A DNA stretch of 64,000 nt. Origin: Alkalicoccus daliensis (GTDB taxonomy: Bacteria; Bacillota; Bacilli; Bacillales; Salisediminibacteriaceae). The notes under the pieces were generated by a model. That model was not told the origin of the DNA and made no database searches. It saw nothing but the letters and a program-made list of their open reading frames with translations. The stretch's first letter is position 1. Each line of letters opens with the position of its first letter. The translations under genes and the position numbers were made by a program. Where the stretch lies: positions 49,083 to 113,082 of the forward strand of contig NZ_FNIL01000012.1 in the NCBI RefSeq assembly GCF_900103955.1, in the 5' to 3' direction. This document shows positions 51,002 through 60,613 of the stretch, piece by piece.

Positions 51002-51290
51002 GAAAAAGATTGCATTCCTTTTTTAATTGTTTGAAAAAAGGAATGCTGTAGTTTTACGAAGTGATGAACTCTCATTATTTCTTAGTCAGAAATAAAAGAC
51101 ATCCCGCATTAGCAGAGTGAGACTTTGGAAAAAGAAAGTTTGAAGATCACTGGACCGTCCCGCATTCTGGCTGTGCGTAACCATACCTTCTATTCGGAAG
51201 CCGAAAGCTTTCTCCACGGCATGCGAAGAAATAGAAACCGCAGACACTGCAATACTGTATCCTATCGATAATCGACAGACGTGATATTTA

Positions 51291-52400
51291 TTAAAATGCT
51301 TCGGCTCTTTCTTTCTCTAAATACATTTTTTTCGATCTTGCGTCTGCAAAATCAATGATTTCAACTTCTTTTGATTCTTCCGCTGAAAGCATTTTACCCT
51401 CTACATATAACATCGGATGCTCCATATTCTCCAGGGGAATTTGAATAATCTGCCCAATTCTTCCGTCTGATAAGTAAGCGTAGGAACCTGTGTAGGAACT
51501 GAGCATGTGTCCTACAAACGGCATTCCCAATTTACTCGAAAGACGCCCTGCGAAGATATCATCTGAAATTACTTTTAATGCAGTAAGCGGTGACCTTTTT
51601 CTCTTGTAGGAACGGTCGGAAGATATTGCGTCAAATACGTCCGCAATCGCTACGATTCTCCCTGTCTCAGATAGTTTTTCTCCTTTTTTCCTGTGAGGAT
51701 AGCCACTTCCATCTATTCTTTCATGATGTTCCAGCGCCCCCAGAAGCATCATTTCTGAAACAACCGGATTTGTTTGAAGCAGGTCATATCCTTTTTCGGG
51801 ATGTTTTTTAATCTCAGTAAACTCTTCATTTGTTAAAGCTCCAGGTTTCTGAATAATATCATTTGAAATTTTCAGCTTGCCGATATCATGCATCAGGCCA
51901 CTCTTGCCTATTTCAAGTACATGCTCTTTTGAAAAATTCTGAAGCTGGGCAATAAGCGAAGATATCAGCCCTACGTGAATGCTGTGCCGTAAAGTATATT
52001 CGCTGTGTCCCTGCATCTGCTGTAAAACTTCCAATAAATTAATACCATTTAATGCTTCTTCAATTAGATCTTCAAATAATACCAGAGGTTCTTCCAATGG
52101 TAATAATTCGTTATTTTCAGCTGCTTCAAATACCGGCCGCAGACTTTCATACTGCTTCTGATACAACGCTAAAAATGTTTGATGCTTTTCGCCCAGCTTT
52201 CCCGTCATCTGTTCAAGTACTGATGTTGATTCTCCTAAGCGTATTTTCCTGATATCATGCTGCAGAAGCTGTGCCACATGGTGCGTTGTTAAAATCATAC
52301 CTTTTCTTAACAGCAAATGTCCTGCTCCGGAAAATATATCTTCTTCTACTTTGCGGTCAAGCGCTAAGTAAGGAAACTGTTTTATATCCACCCACTCCAC
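51291..52400 (-). CDS. HD-GYP domain protein, probable cyclic di-GMP phosphodiesterase
   Basis: The GTG at 52400 is preferred (GGGAGG 8 bases upstream), giving 369 residues; an ATG two codons earlier is only 2 bases from that site. The N-terminal ~130 residues are helical without known domain. The HD-GYP domain at about 125-310 has HSIHVGLIS, GLMHDIGKLKI with the HD pair, KHPEKGYDLL, EHHERIDGSGYPHRKKG (HExxDGxGYP) and IADVFDAISSDRSYK, all typical of active enzymes that split cyclic di-GMP. There is no membrane segment or receiver domain. Upstream AT-rich sequence to 52700 must hold its promoter; no clear boxes were found. Confidence 0.92.
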   Translation of the reverse strand: MEWVDIKQFPYLALDRKVEEDIFSGAGHLLLRKGMILTTHHVAQLLQHDIRKIRLGESTSVLEQMTGKLGEKHQTFLALYQKQYESLRPVFEAAENNELLPLEEPLVLFEDLIEEALNGINLLEVLQQMQGHSEYTLRHSIHVGLISSLIAQLQNFSKEHVLEIGKSGLMHDIGKLKISNDIIQKPGALTNEEFTEIKKHPEKGYDLLQTNPVVSEMMLLGALEHHERIDGSGYPHRKKGEKLSETGRIVAIADVFDAISSDRSYKRKRSPLTALKVISDDIFAGRLSSKLGMPFVGHMLSSYTGSYAYLSDGRIGQIIQIPLENMEHPMLYVEGKMLSAEESKEVEIIDFADARSKKMYLEKERAEAF

Positions 52401-52703
52401 TTTCATAACCTCCCGATACATTCATAAAGTTCACTTAAAATCTACATATTGCAGCTGGCGTTTCTTAAAAAGTTGAACCACTGCAAAAGACGCTGTTCAA
52501 TAAACATGTTAACAAGACTTTAGATTTACATAACATGTATAAATTACATTAATTAGATATATAATATCACAAAATACCTATTATTCTATTTTTAAATTCT
52601 TATTTTTTATTAATTATACTTTATACAAAACAAAATACCCATTAAATATTCCTTGTTGATAAAGAATTACATGACTTTCTATGAAATCATTTCGTCTCCG
52701 TAC

Positions 52704-52733
52704 AAAAAAAGCTCCCACCAAATTGGTGGGAGC
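52704..52733 (-). terminator. Terminator of the amylopullulanase gene
   Basis: GCTCCCACC at 52711-52719 pairs with GGTGGGAGC at 52725-52733; the minus strand continues with seven T. Confidence 0.93.
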
Positions 52734-52775
52734 GGACTTTGCAACTATTAATTTTAAGACATTTTTTTATGAATA

Positions 52776-55700
52776 TTAATTTTTATTTGCCCCTCCGCGG
52801 CCCGGCCGGTCTGCCGGCGGTCCTGGATTCACCCATTCCGGGGGACCAGGCGCCCAGGATGGCGGTCCAGGTGCATCAGGTCTGCCCGGCTTACCTGGTT
52901 TTTGCGGACCGCTTTCTTCCACTTCTCCAGTTTTCACTATTACCGCTGTTAATGGATCAATGGTGATGGAAGAAGCAGTCAGTGCGAATCCATTTTCCTC
53001 TGCTACTGGTCCTGCGCCTGCTTCATCCGCATCTGCGACAATGACTCCCTCTGTAAGATCCTCCTCGAGAGAAAGCGTGCGCTCCTGCGCATCCGCATTA
53101 ATAAACACATGATACGTCTCCTCTCTTTCCAGAGACTCGGCGCGGTAGCCGATAAGAAGATCTTCGGCATTAATTTCCGGCGCTTCAATCAGTGACACCT
53201 GCGCATCGATTTCCTCCATAGTGCCGAAAGTAAATGCGTCCGTGGAACGGCGCAGTTCAATCATGCCTGCAGCCATGTCCTGCGTTACATTATTAATCGG
53301 ATATTCTTCTGCATCCGTTGCTTTTTCCCAGTCAAACAGGTTAATTGCATCCGTAGAATCGTAGGAATCATGAATGAAATATGGATATTCAAACGGATTA
53401 CCATCTGCATCCTCCATATAAGTGGATTTATACGGCTCCTCTCCTTCTGGAACAGGCGCAATATAATCCTCATGACGGAACTGTTTCGTACGGCCGAATT
53501 CCTGCCCGCCGTGCAGAAATGCTGTTCCCTGTGCAGTCAGGACCATCGCATTTCCTAAACGGATACGCTGATGAATTTCTTCCTGATGATCTTTTGGATC
53601 TTTTTGAATTGACTGTGCAATTACATCGTGCAGCGTCAGATTGTCATGCGCTGCAATATACGGTACGACATCCCCCGGATTCGTTGCGGTGAAATTCGCC
53701 GGATTTGCGGTGAGATTATTGTAAATCCGCTCAATATCACGCGCCCCGCCGGTAAGAAACCTCGGTTCTCCTTCACTGCCGAAGCCTGATTTCAATTCAT
53801 TCCGGAAATCATCTGAGAAAGAACCGACACTTTCTGTATACTGCATCCACTGCTGGTCCGCAGGCTGCACGTCAGGATAATTTTCATCCCCTGCATACGT
53901 GACCCAGCCTTCGCCGATCATGACGATATTGGGATTTACTTCTTTTGCTTTATCGTACGCGATCTGAATAGTTTCTGCATCATGGTCTCCCATCATATCG
54001 AAGCGGAAGCCGTCCACCTTAAATTCCTCCACCCAGTACATGATCGAGTCTACAAGAATACGGCGGGCCATTTCATGCGTTGTGCCGAGACGTCCTCCGC
54101 CAAAGCTTACGCGGGACGTGCCGTCCGCATCCATGAAGTGGTAATAATTCGGCTCCAGATCTTCGAAAATGTGTACACGTGCAGTATGGTTGTACACTAC
54201 ATCAAGCACTACTCCCATATCGCGTTCATGAATTTCATGAATCAGCTGCTTAAATTCTTCAATCCGCTTTTCTGCATCTTCCGGATCCTGTGAATACATA
54301 CCCGTTAATGAGAAATAGCTGTGCGGGTCATAACCCCAGTTGTAATTATTCTGTGTAGAAGAATAATTGAGCATCCGCTCTCCTGCCGTAAATTCATTCG
54401 AGAAGAAATAGCTCATTACCGGCAGCAGCTGTACGTGCGTCACTCCTAAGTCCTCCAGGTAATCCAGCCGCTCCGCAAACGCGCCGAACGTGCCGAATTC
54501 ATTTTCCAGCTCGTCTTCAATCGAAGGATCGGAGGTGAAATCACGGACGTGCAGTTCGTAAATAATTGCATCTTCCCGCTTTTCAAATCCTTCAATTTCC
54601 GCAAAATCAAGCTCCGGCCCAATCGATGAAGGGTCTACGATTGCTGCTTTCCCAATGTAGCTGTCCTCATCATCACTGTTCCAGGCTGCCATTGAAGGAG
54701 CATACGGATCAAGCGCCTCAACTGTTTCTCCGTCTCTTTCAATCATATAGTGATAATAGTATCCTGTATGATTTTCTACGCCTGTATTTCCTGCATCAAG
54801 CGTCACTTCCCAGACACCTCTGTCCTGGCGCTCCATGTCTACATCTTCTGCTACTATGCTGTCCTGATCGTCTTTATCGTATAATGTAATGCTCACATTG
54901 TCCGCGCTCGGTGACCAAAGCTTCAGCGTGACGGATCCATCCTCATGAAGCTCCGCTCCAAGATTCCCGTCATAGCTGTAGAGCTCGTCCTTCAGGCGCC
55001 AGCCGATCATCGCACTCGCCGACCGGTTGTTGAAAGTAACCGTAAACGGCGCAAGATCCAGATCAAACGTGCCGTGGAGGTTGACTGTCACTCCATCGTC
55101 TTCTATCGTTACTCGGTCAAATGCGACAGCATCCCCATTACGGTCTGTAATTTGTATCCCTTCAAAAAGCTGATTTTCCGTTAAATTTTCTGTGCCTGAA
55201 AAAGTCAGCTCAATTCTTTCTTCAGAAAGGACTTCGGCATTTCTTAACCCGTCCTGCGTCGTATAGTAAGGGTTGTTGAAAGCTGTGTCGGTGCCTTCCT
55301 GTACGAAAATCTGATTGTATCTTTCCAGATCGGAGAAGCTCATATCATTCGTCTGTTCTCCAGTCTCTTTGTTTAAAAAGAGAAATCCTATTTCTTCCGC
55401 ATCTTCTGTCAGCTCCACGTCCAGATAGGCACCGTATCTTCCTGTACCTTCAAATTCTGTAGCACCGTCCGGCCAGTCTCCCAGTTCGCCAGAAGGAACT
55501 GCAACGTCTTCAAAAGACCAGACTGCCCAGTTTTCATAATCATCGTTTTCCCGGTCATAATGAACACGGACCTCATTTTCGCCGAGATTTACAGGCTCTG
55601 CCAGTACGTAAGAGCCGTCTTCATAAAGCCAGATCTCATTCATTCTTTCTGAAATAAGATCTACCTGTACGTCTCCTGTAATATTATCGCCGCCTGTATT

Positions 55701-58529
55701 ATTAATGAGCATGCTCAGCCTGTCTGCCCCGGGCTCCAGCTCAATATCAATATACGGTCCGAAATCGGTGCTGTTTTCTTCACTGAACCGCTCATCTCCC
55801 GGCCAGGAAGCATTTTCTTCAGACGGCACTGCCGCTCCGTCCCAGTACCAGACACCCAGGGTAGAAACGTTCGTGTCTCCTGCATCATAATGCACACGCA
55901 GGTGATTTTCAGGAATCTCACTGGAAGGCTCTTCCGGTGCCGGTGCTTCCTCTCCTACTATCGTTCCGTTATCTGCAGTAAGAAGAACCGTTCCTCCGTC
56001 TGCTTTTGCCGGAAGGGTAATAGTTACCTGATTGTTTTCTGAAGCGTACGTTTCCCCGGAGTATGCGTCCGTTACTACCGTATCTGCGCCTTCCACACCT
56101 AGTGTTACTTCCTGCGCCTCATCCGCCACGTTCAGGCCTACAAAGACACTCTCTCCATTGTGGGTGCGGTCAAACACGAGAAACTCTTCCTCATCAGATC
56201 CCGCTGTCTCGCTGCGGCCGCCGCGGGCAAAAATTTCTGAATGTTCTCCGCGGAACTGAAGCAGCTTCTGATAATGTTTGTGAATTTCGCTGTCTTCCAC
56301 TTCGCTCCAGGCAAAGTCATAGCGGTTATCATACTGCGGCCAGTTATCGTCGCCGGACTGCCCCAGTTCTTCCCCATAATAAATGACCGGCTGTCCTTTC
56401 GCCGTGATCTGCAGTGCTGCGCCGATCAGCAGTGCCTCTTCTCCGTGGTTGTAAAGGAATCCTTCTTCATCGTGACTTCCTAAAAACTGCCCTAATAAAG
56501 ACGTATTATCCATTCCTGCATTACGTTCCTGCAGATCTTCATTTACCGATTCCAGGTTACCCCGTGCAAAATCGCGGGCACTGTTTTTAAAGCCGAAATC
56601 GAGTAAAGAATCCATCGTTCCTGTCTGTAAATATCCCTGATCGTCGTTCTGGTTCGCACCCCAGGACTCGCCAATCATTTTAAATTCACTGTCTTTCTCT
56701 GTTAATTCATTTTTAAAATGCTGCCAGGTCGTATCATCCACATGCTTAACAGTATCTACCCGGTAATAGGATATGGCATTCCCATTTTCCGTCGTAGAAC
56801 GGTCCAGCCATGCTGTCTGCCAGTCGACCAGCTGATTGCGCACCTCCGGGTTTTCTGTTTCAAAATCAGGCAATCCCGCAAGCTCCATCGTCTGGTCATC
56901 CGAGCCTGGATTGTCACGGATCATGCCGTCAAAACGCTCGACTATTTCCGGTCCGGGATAGCCATCCGGCGCTTCTCCTTCCGGCAGTTGATCGCTTTCG
57001 CGCACGTCATAGCCCGGGTGATTGAGCACCACGTCCACCATGATTTTCATATCTCTCGCTGCCGCCTCGTCAATCAGTGTATGAAACTCCTCGAGCGTTC
57101 CAAGGTGCGGATTTAACTCTTCAAAATCACTTGCCCAGTAGCCGTGGTAGCCAAAGTAGTTTCCAGCAGAAGCATCCCACTCTACATCGTGTGCAATGTT
57201 TTCTACAATCGGAGTAATCCAGACCGTGTTTACTCCCAAATCATCCAGATAGTCAAGATTCTCTGTTACACCTGCGAAATCTCCCCCTTGATATGTACCG
57301 CGGGGATTTTCATCATCGTACTGCGCGTAATCCAAACCGTAAGGATCATTGTTATCAGGATTTCCATCTGCAAAGCGGTCTGTCAGCATAAAGTAAATCA
57401 TCGCTTCGTCCCAATCAAACTCGCCTTCTTCCTTACTGCGCTCAGTTACTTCCGCAGTCGCTGACCCCTGATACATGCCGCCTTCTTCATCAATTGCTGT
57501 AATTGGAAGATCGTATGTGCCGGGTTCCGTGTCGTAAGCTGCTGCGATCGACACTGCCTCGAGCTCCGGCGAAACAGCAAGTTCACTGCTCCCTCCAAGC
57601 GCACTCGTATCCGCATAAATCGTATCCACTTCGACATCGCTGTTGTTTTCTATATGCACTTCGAGCACTGCATTTTCGTTGTAATGGAATGCTTCCTTAA
57701 CCGAACCGCTTACGCTGATGTCATATTCTCCTTCTTTCAGCTCGCGGTCCTCTTCTTCTGCGCCTGTGGAAACAAAGTAAGGATTCGTATAAACTTCATC
57801 GTCCCCTTCCCGCAGAAAGATCTGGCTGTGCGTGTCAAAATCACCGAAGTTCATGTCGCCGGACTGCTCTGCACTTTCATCCCGTTTCACAAGCAAAAAA
57901 CCAATGCCGGAAGCGTTCGGCGCAAGCGCCAGGTCGTGGTAGGCTCCGTATCTTCCTGTCTGCTCACTTGAAAAAGCGTGTGCATCCATCGGCCAGTCGG
58001 AAAGTTCCTCCGCTACGCTGCCCCAGGTCCAGAGGCCCCATGGCTCATACTCTCCTTCCGCCTGAAAGTTAACCCGCAGCGTATCGCCTTCAAGCGCCTC
58101 CGGCTCGTAGTAATACACCTGCTCCTCCTGCGTAATCCATACTTCATCCATCTCTTCTGCAAGAATATCTATGTCAATGTCACCAGATACGTTTTCCCCA
58201 CCCCGGTTATTAATTACCAACCCCAGAGAGGAAGCATCTTCCGCCAGCTCAATATCTACATAGGCACCGAAATCCGTCGTGCCGTAATCAGAAAACCAGC
58301 TGCCGTCCGGCCAGTCCGTCGGTTCTTCTGCAACGTCTCCCCAGAACCATACACCGAGCTGTGTGACATCCTTATCACCGTAATCATAGTGGACGCGAAG
58401 CGAACCTTCGTCTACTCCACTATCTTGCTCTTCTTCTGCCACAGCCGCCGGGGCAAACCCTGAAAAGATACTGAGTCCCATTACTCCCGTCATCATCAAA
58501 GCACTTCGTCGTGTTTTTCTTTTATACAA
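52776..58529 (-). CDS. Secreted dual-domain amylopullulanase
   Basis: The 1917-residue product has a signal peptide ending near AVA-EEE, then two pullulanase-associated (PUD) domains at about 45-270, a GH13 alpha-amylase domain at about 370-860 (nucleophile in YYRVDTVKHVD near 590, acid in MIGESWG near 620, GSHDEEGF), two more PUD domains at about 878-1110, a CBM48-like region, and a second GH13 domain of pullulanase type at about 1300-1750 (YNWGYDP near 1396, GFRFDMM near 1508, MIGEGW near 1536). The tail is rich in Pro and Gly. It should cut alpha-1,4 links with the first and alpha-1,6 links with the second catalytic domain. Alkaliphilic Bacillus enzymes of almost the same length and order are known. 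TTG 58529 has AAGGGAG 10 bases upstream; ATG 58556 is the alternative. A cre-like site overlaps the promoter. Confidence 0.93.
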   Translation of the reverse strand: MYKRKTRRSALMMTGVMGLSIFSGFAPAAVAEEEQDSGVDEGSLRVHYDYGDKDVTQLGVWFWGDVAEEPTDWPDGSWFSDYGTTDFGAYVDIELAEDASSLGLVINNRGGENVSGDIDIDILAEEMDEVWITQEEQVYYYEPEALEGDTLRVNFQAEGEYEPWGLWTWGSVAEELSDWPMDAHAFSSEQTGRYGAYHDLALAPNASGIGFLLVKRDESAEQSGDMNFGDFDTHSQIFLREGDDEVYTNPYFVSTGAEEEDRELKEGEYDISVSGSVKEAFHYNENAVLEVHIENNSDVEVDTIYADTSALGGSSELAVSPELEAVSIAAAYDTEPGTYDLPITAIDEEGGMYQGSATAEVTERSKEEGEFDWDEAMIYFMLTDRFADGNPDNNDPYGLDYAQYDDENPRGTYQGGDFAGVTENLDYLDDLGVNTVWITPIVENIAHDVEWDASAGNYFGYHGYWASDFEELNPHLGTLEEFHTLIDEAAARDMKIMVDVVLNHPGYDVRESDQLPEGEAPDGYPGPEIVERFDGMIRDNPGSDDQTMELAGLPDFETENPEVRNQLVDWQTAWLDRSTTENGNAISYYRVDTVKHVDDTTWQHFKNELTEKDSEFKMIGESWGANQNDDQGYLQTGTMDSLLDFGFKNSARDFARGNLESVNEDLQERNAGMDNTSLLGQFLGSHDEEGFLYNHGEEALLIGAALQITAKGQPVIYYGEELGQSGDDNWPQYDNRYDFAWSEVEDSEIHKHYQKLLQFRGEHSEIFARGGRSETAGSDEEEFLVFDRTHNGESVFVGLNVADEAQEVTLGVEGADTVVTDAYSGETYASENNQVTITLPAKADGGTVLLTADNGTIVGEEAPAPEEPSSEIPENHLRVHYDAGDTNVSTLGVWYWDGAAVPSEENASWPGDERFSEENSTDFGPYIDIELEPGADRLSMLINNTGGDNITGDVQVDLISERMNEIWLYEDGSYVLAEPVNLGENEVRVHYDRENDDYENWAVWSFEDVAVPSGELGDWPDGATEFEGTGRYGAYLDVELTEDAEEIGFLFLNKETGEQTNDMSFSDLERYNQIFVQEGTDTAFNNPYYTTQDGLRNAEVLSEERIELTFSGTENLTENQLFEGIQITDRNGDAVAFDRVTIEDDGVTVNLHGTFDLDLAPFTVTFNNRSASAMIGWRLKDELYSYDGNLGAELHEDGSVTLKLWSPSADNVSITLYDKDDQDSIVAEDVDMERQDRGVWEVTLDAGNTGVENHTGYYYHYMIERDGETVEALDPYAPSMAAWNSDDEDSYIGKAAIVDPSSIGPELDFAEIEGFEKREDAIIYELHVRDFTSDPSIEDELENEFGTFGAFAERLDYLEDLGVTHVQLLPVMSYFFSNEFTAGERMLNYSSTQNNYNWGYDPHSYFSLTGMYSQDPEDAEKRIEEFKQLIHEIHERDMGVVLDVVYNHTARVHIFEDLEPNYYHFMDADGTSRVSFGGGRLGTTHEMARRILVDSIMYWVEEFKVDGFRFDMMGDHDAETIQIAYDKAKEVNPNIVMIGEGWVTYAGDENYPDVQPADQQWMQYTESVGSFSDDFRNELKSGFGSEGEPRFLTGGARDIERIYNNLTANPANFTATNPGDVVPYIAAHDNLTLHDVIAQSIQKDPKDHQEEIHQRIRLGNAMVLTAQGTAFLHGGQEFGRTKQFRHEDYIAPVPEGEEPYKSTYMEDADGNPFEYPYFIHDSYDSTDAINLFDWEKATDAEEYPINNVTQDMAAGMIELRRSTDAFTFGTMEEIDAQVSLIEAPEINAEDLLIGYRAESLEREETYHVFINADAQERTLSLEEDLTEGVIVADADEAGAGPVAEENGFALTASSITIDPLTAVIVKTGEVEESGPQKPGKPGRPDAPGPPSWAPGPPEWVNPGPPADRPGRGGANKN

Positions 58530-58629
58530 GAGCTTTTCTCTCCCTTCAAAATACATGAAATTATTTCCTGAAACAGTTCAGACCTCCTTTTCCTGTGAGT
58601 GCCGAAATCCCGTGTGCAACACTGTGCAA

Positions 58630-58657
58630 ATTATGGAAACGTTTGCACAAACGACAA
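58630..58657 (-). promoter_or_regulatory. Possible promoter of the amylopullulanase gene
   Basis: On the minus strand TTGTCG and CATAAT are 16 bases apart, and the spacer contains the cre-like palindrome at 58634-58647. Confidence 0.4.
58634..58647 (-). promoter_or_regulatory. cre-like operator at the amylopullulanase promoter
   Basis: TGGAAACGTTTGCA (TGCAAACGTTTCCA on the other strand) fits the catabolite-responsive element pattern with a central CG; it is about 105 bases upstream of the start codon. It suggests CcpA or another LacI-type repressor. Confidence 0.7.
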
Positions 58658-58869
58658 AATAAAAAGCGCCCTTCTGGTATTTTTATTAAAAATAACAATG
58701 TAAGCGCCTTCTTGTTTTCAATCATAGCCTAATTATTTTGACAATTCAATAGATTTTCTTTATATAAGCTGTTTAACGTATTTATTGGGAGTAATTAGAA
58801 AAAATCTGGACGAGGTTATTGATGGAAAGGTGAATCTCGCACTCAGCCCGGGGAATGCGGTGAGGGGGG

Positions 58870-59440
58870 AGGTCTTATTTTACTGTCTCGGTCGCTATTT
58901 TACTCCGAATCGCCTATACTTTACTCCGATGCCGCTATACTGATATGAAAACACGCTATGCTTTACTCCGATCCGCTTATACTTTAATGAAATCACGTTA
59001 TACTATATCGTCCGCCCCCGCACCCCGGAAAAGCATATTACCTTCTTCATTCAACCCCTCCACCTCTGGAAACTGCAAAATGGAGCAGCTAATTTACGCT
59101 CGGGCCCGCTATTTTACTCCGCTTCACCTATACTTTACTCCGATCCCGCTATACTGACATGAAAACGCGCTATGCTTTACTCCGATCCCGCTTATACTTT
59201 AATGAAATCACGTTATACTGTATCGTCCGCCCCCGCACCCCGGAAAAGCATATTACCTTCTTCATTCAACCCCCTTCCCCACTGGAAACTGCAAAATGGA
59301 GCAGCTAATTTACGCTCGGACCCGCTATTTTACTCCGCATCACCTTTACTTTACTCCGCCCCCGCTATACTGATATAAAAACGGGCTATGCTTTACTCCG
59401 GACCCACTATACTGACATCACCTTCCGCTATGGCGACTCC
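58870..59440 (+). repeat. Array of 20-22 bp motif, locus 2, in a 215-bp tandem repeat
   Basis: Units such as CGCCTATACTTTACTCCGAT, CGCTATGCTTTACTCCGATC and CGCTTATACTTTAATGAAAT follow at 20-22 bp spacing. Groups of about six units alternate with a ~95-bp spacer (contains GAAAAGCATATTACCTTC and CTGCAAAATGGAGCAGC); unit group plus spacer repeats with a period of 214-216 bp, about 2.6 times. Two short frames inside it lack ribosome sites and are not regarded as genes. Confidence 0.85.
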
Positions 59441-59515
59441 CGGTCCACTAATCATCCACCTTCCTCTAAGTCAATGTTTAAGTAAATTAATTACTAAAAT
59501 AATTACTGAATAAGA

Positions 59516-59544
59516 TTGACTATTTTACCAATCATATTTAGTAT
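59516..59544 (+). promoter_or_regulatory. Probable promoter of the LacI-family regulator
   Basis: TTGACT (-35) and TAGTAT (-10) are 17 bases apart, immediately upstream of a LacI-type operator. Confidence 0.6.
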
Positions 59545-59550
59545 TAAATT

Positions 59551-59564
59551 TGAAAGTGCTTTCA
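59551..59564 (+). promoter_or_regulatory. LacI-type operator upstream of the regulator and galA
   Basis: TGAAAGTGCTTTCA is a near-perfect palindrome, one base off the cre pattern TGAAAGCGCTTTCA, and lies at the expected transcription start. It can be read as an autoregulatory operator or as a cre. Confidence 0.7.
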
Positions 59565-59568
59565 TTAA

Positions 59569-60570
<1,002 letters not shown>

Positions 60571-60613
60571 AAGAGCTGCTTTATAAAATAATTTTCACAC
60601 TGGAGGAGAACTT

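Noticed and set aside
58870..59440. CRISPR array
   Set aside because: Units diverge continuously, there is no constant repeat with unique spacers, the larger 215-bp block is itself repeated, and no cas gene is present.
59100..59440. Promoter series suggested by repeated TATACT cores
   Set aside because: No matching -35 boxes at fixed distance; the cores follow the 20-22 bp repeat period.
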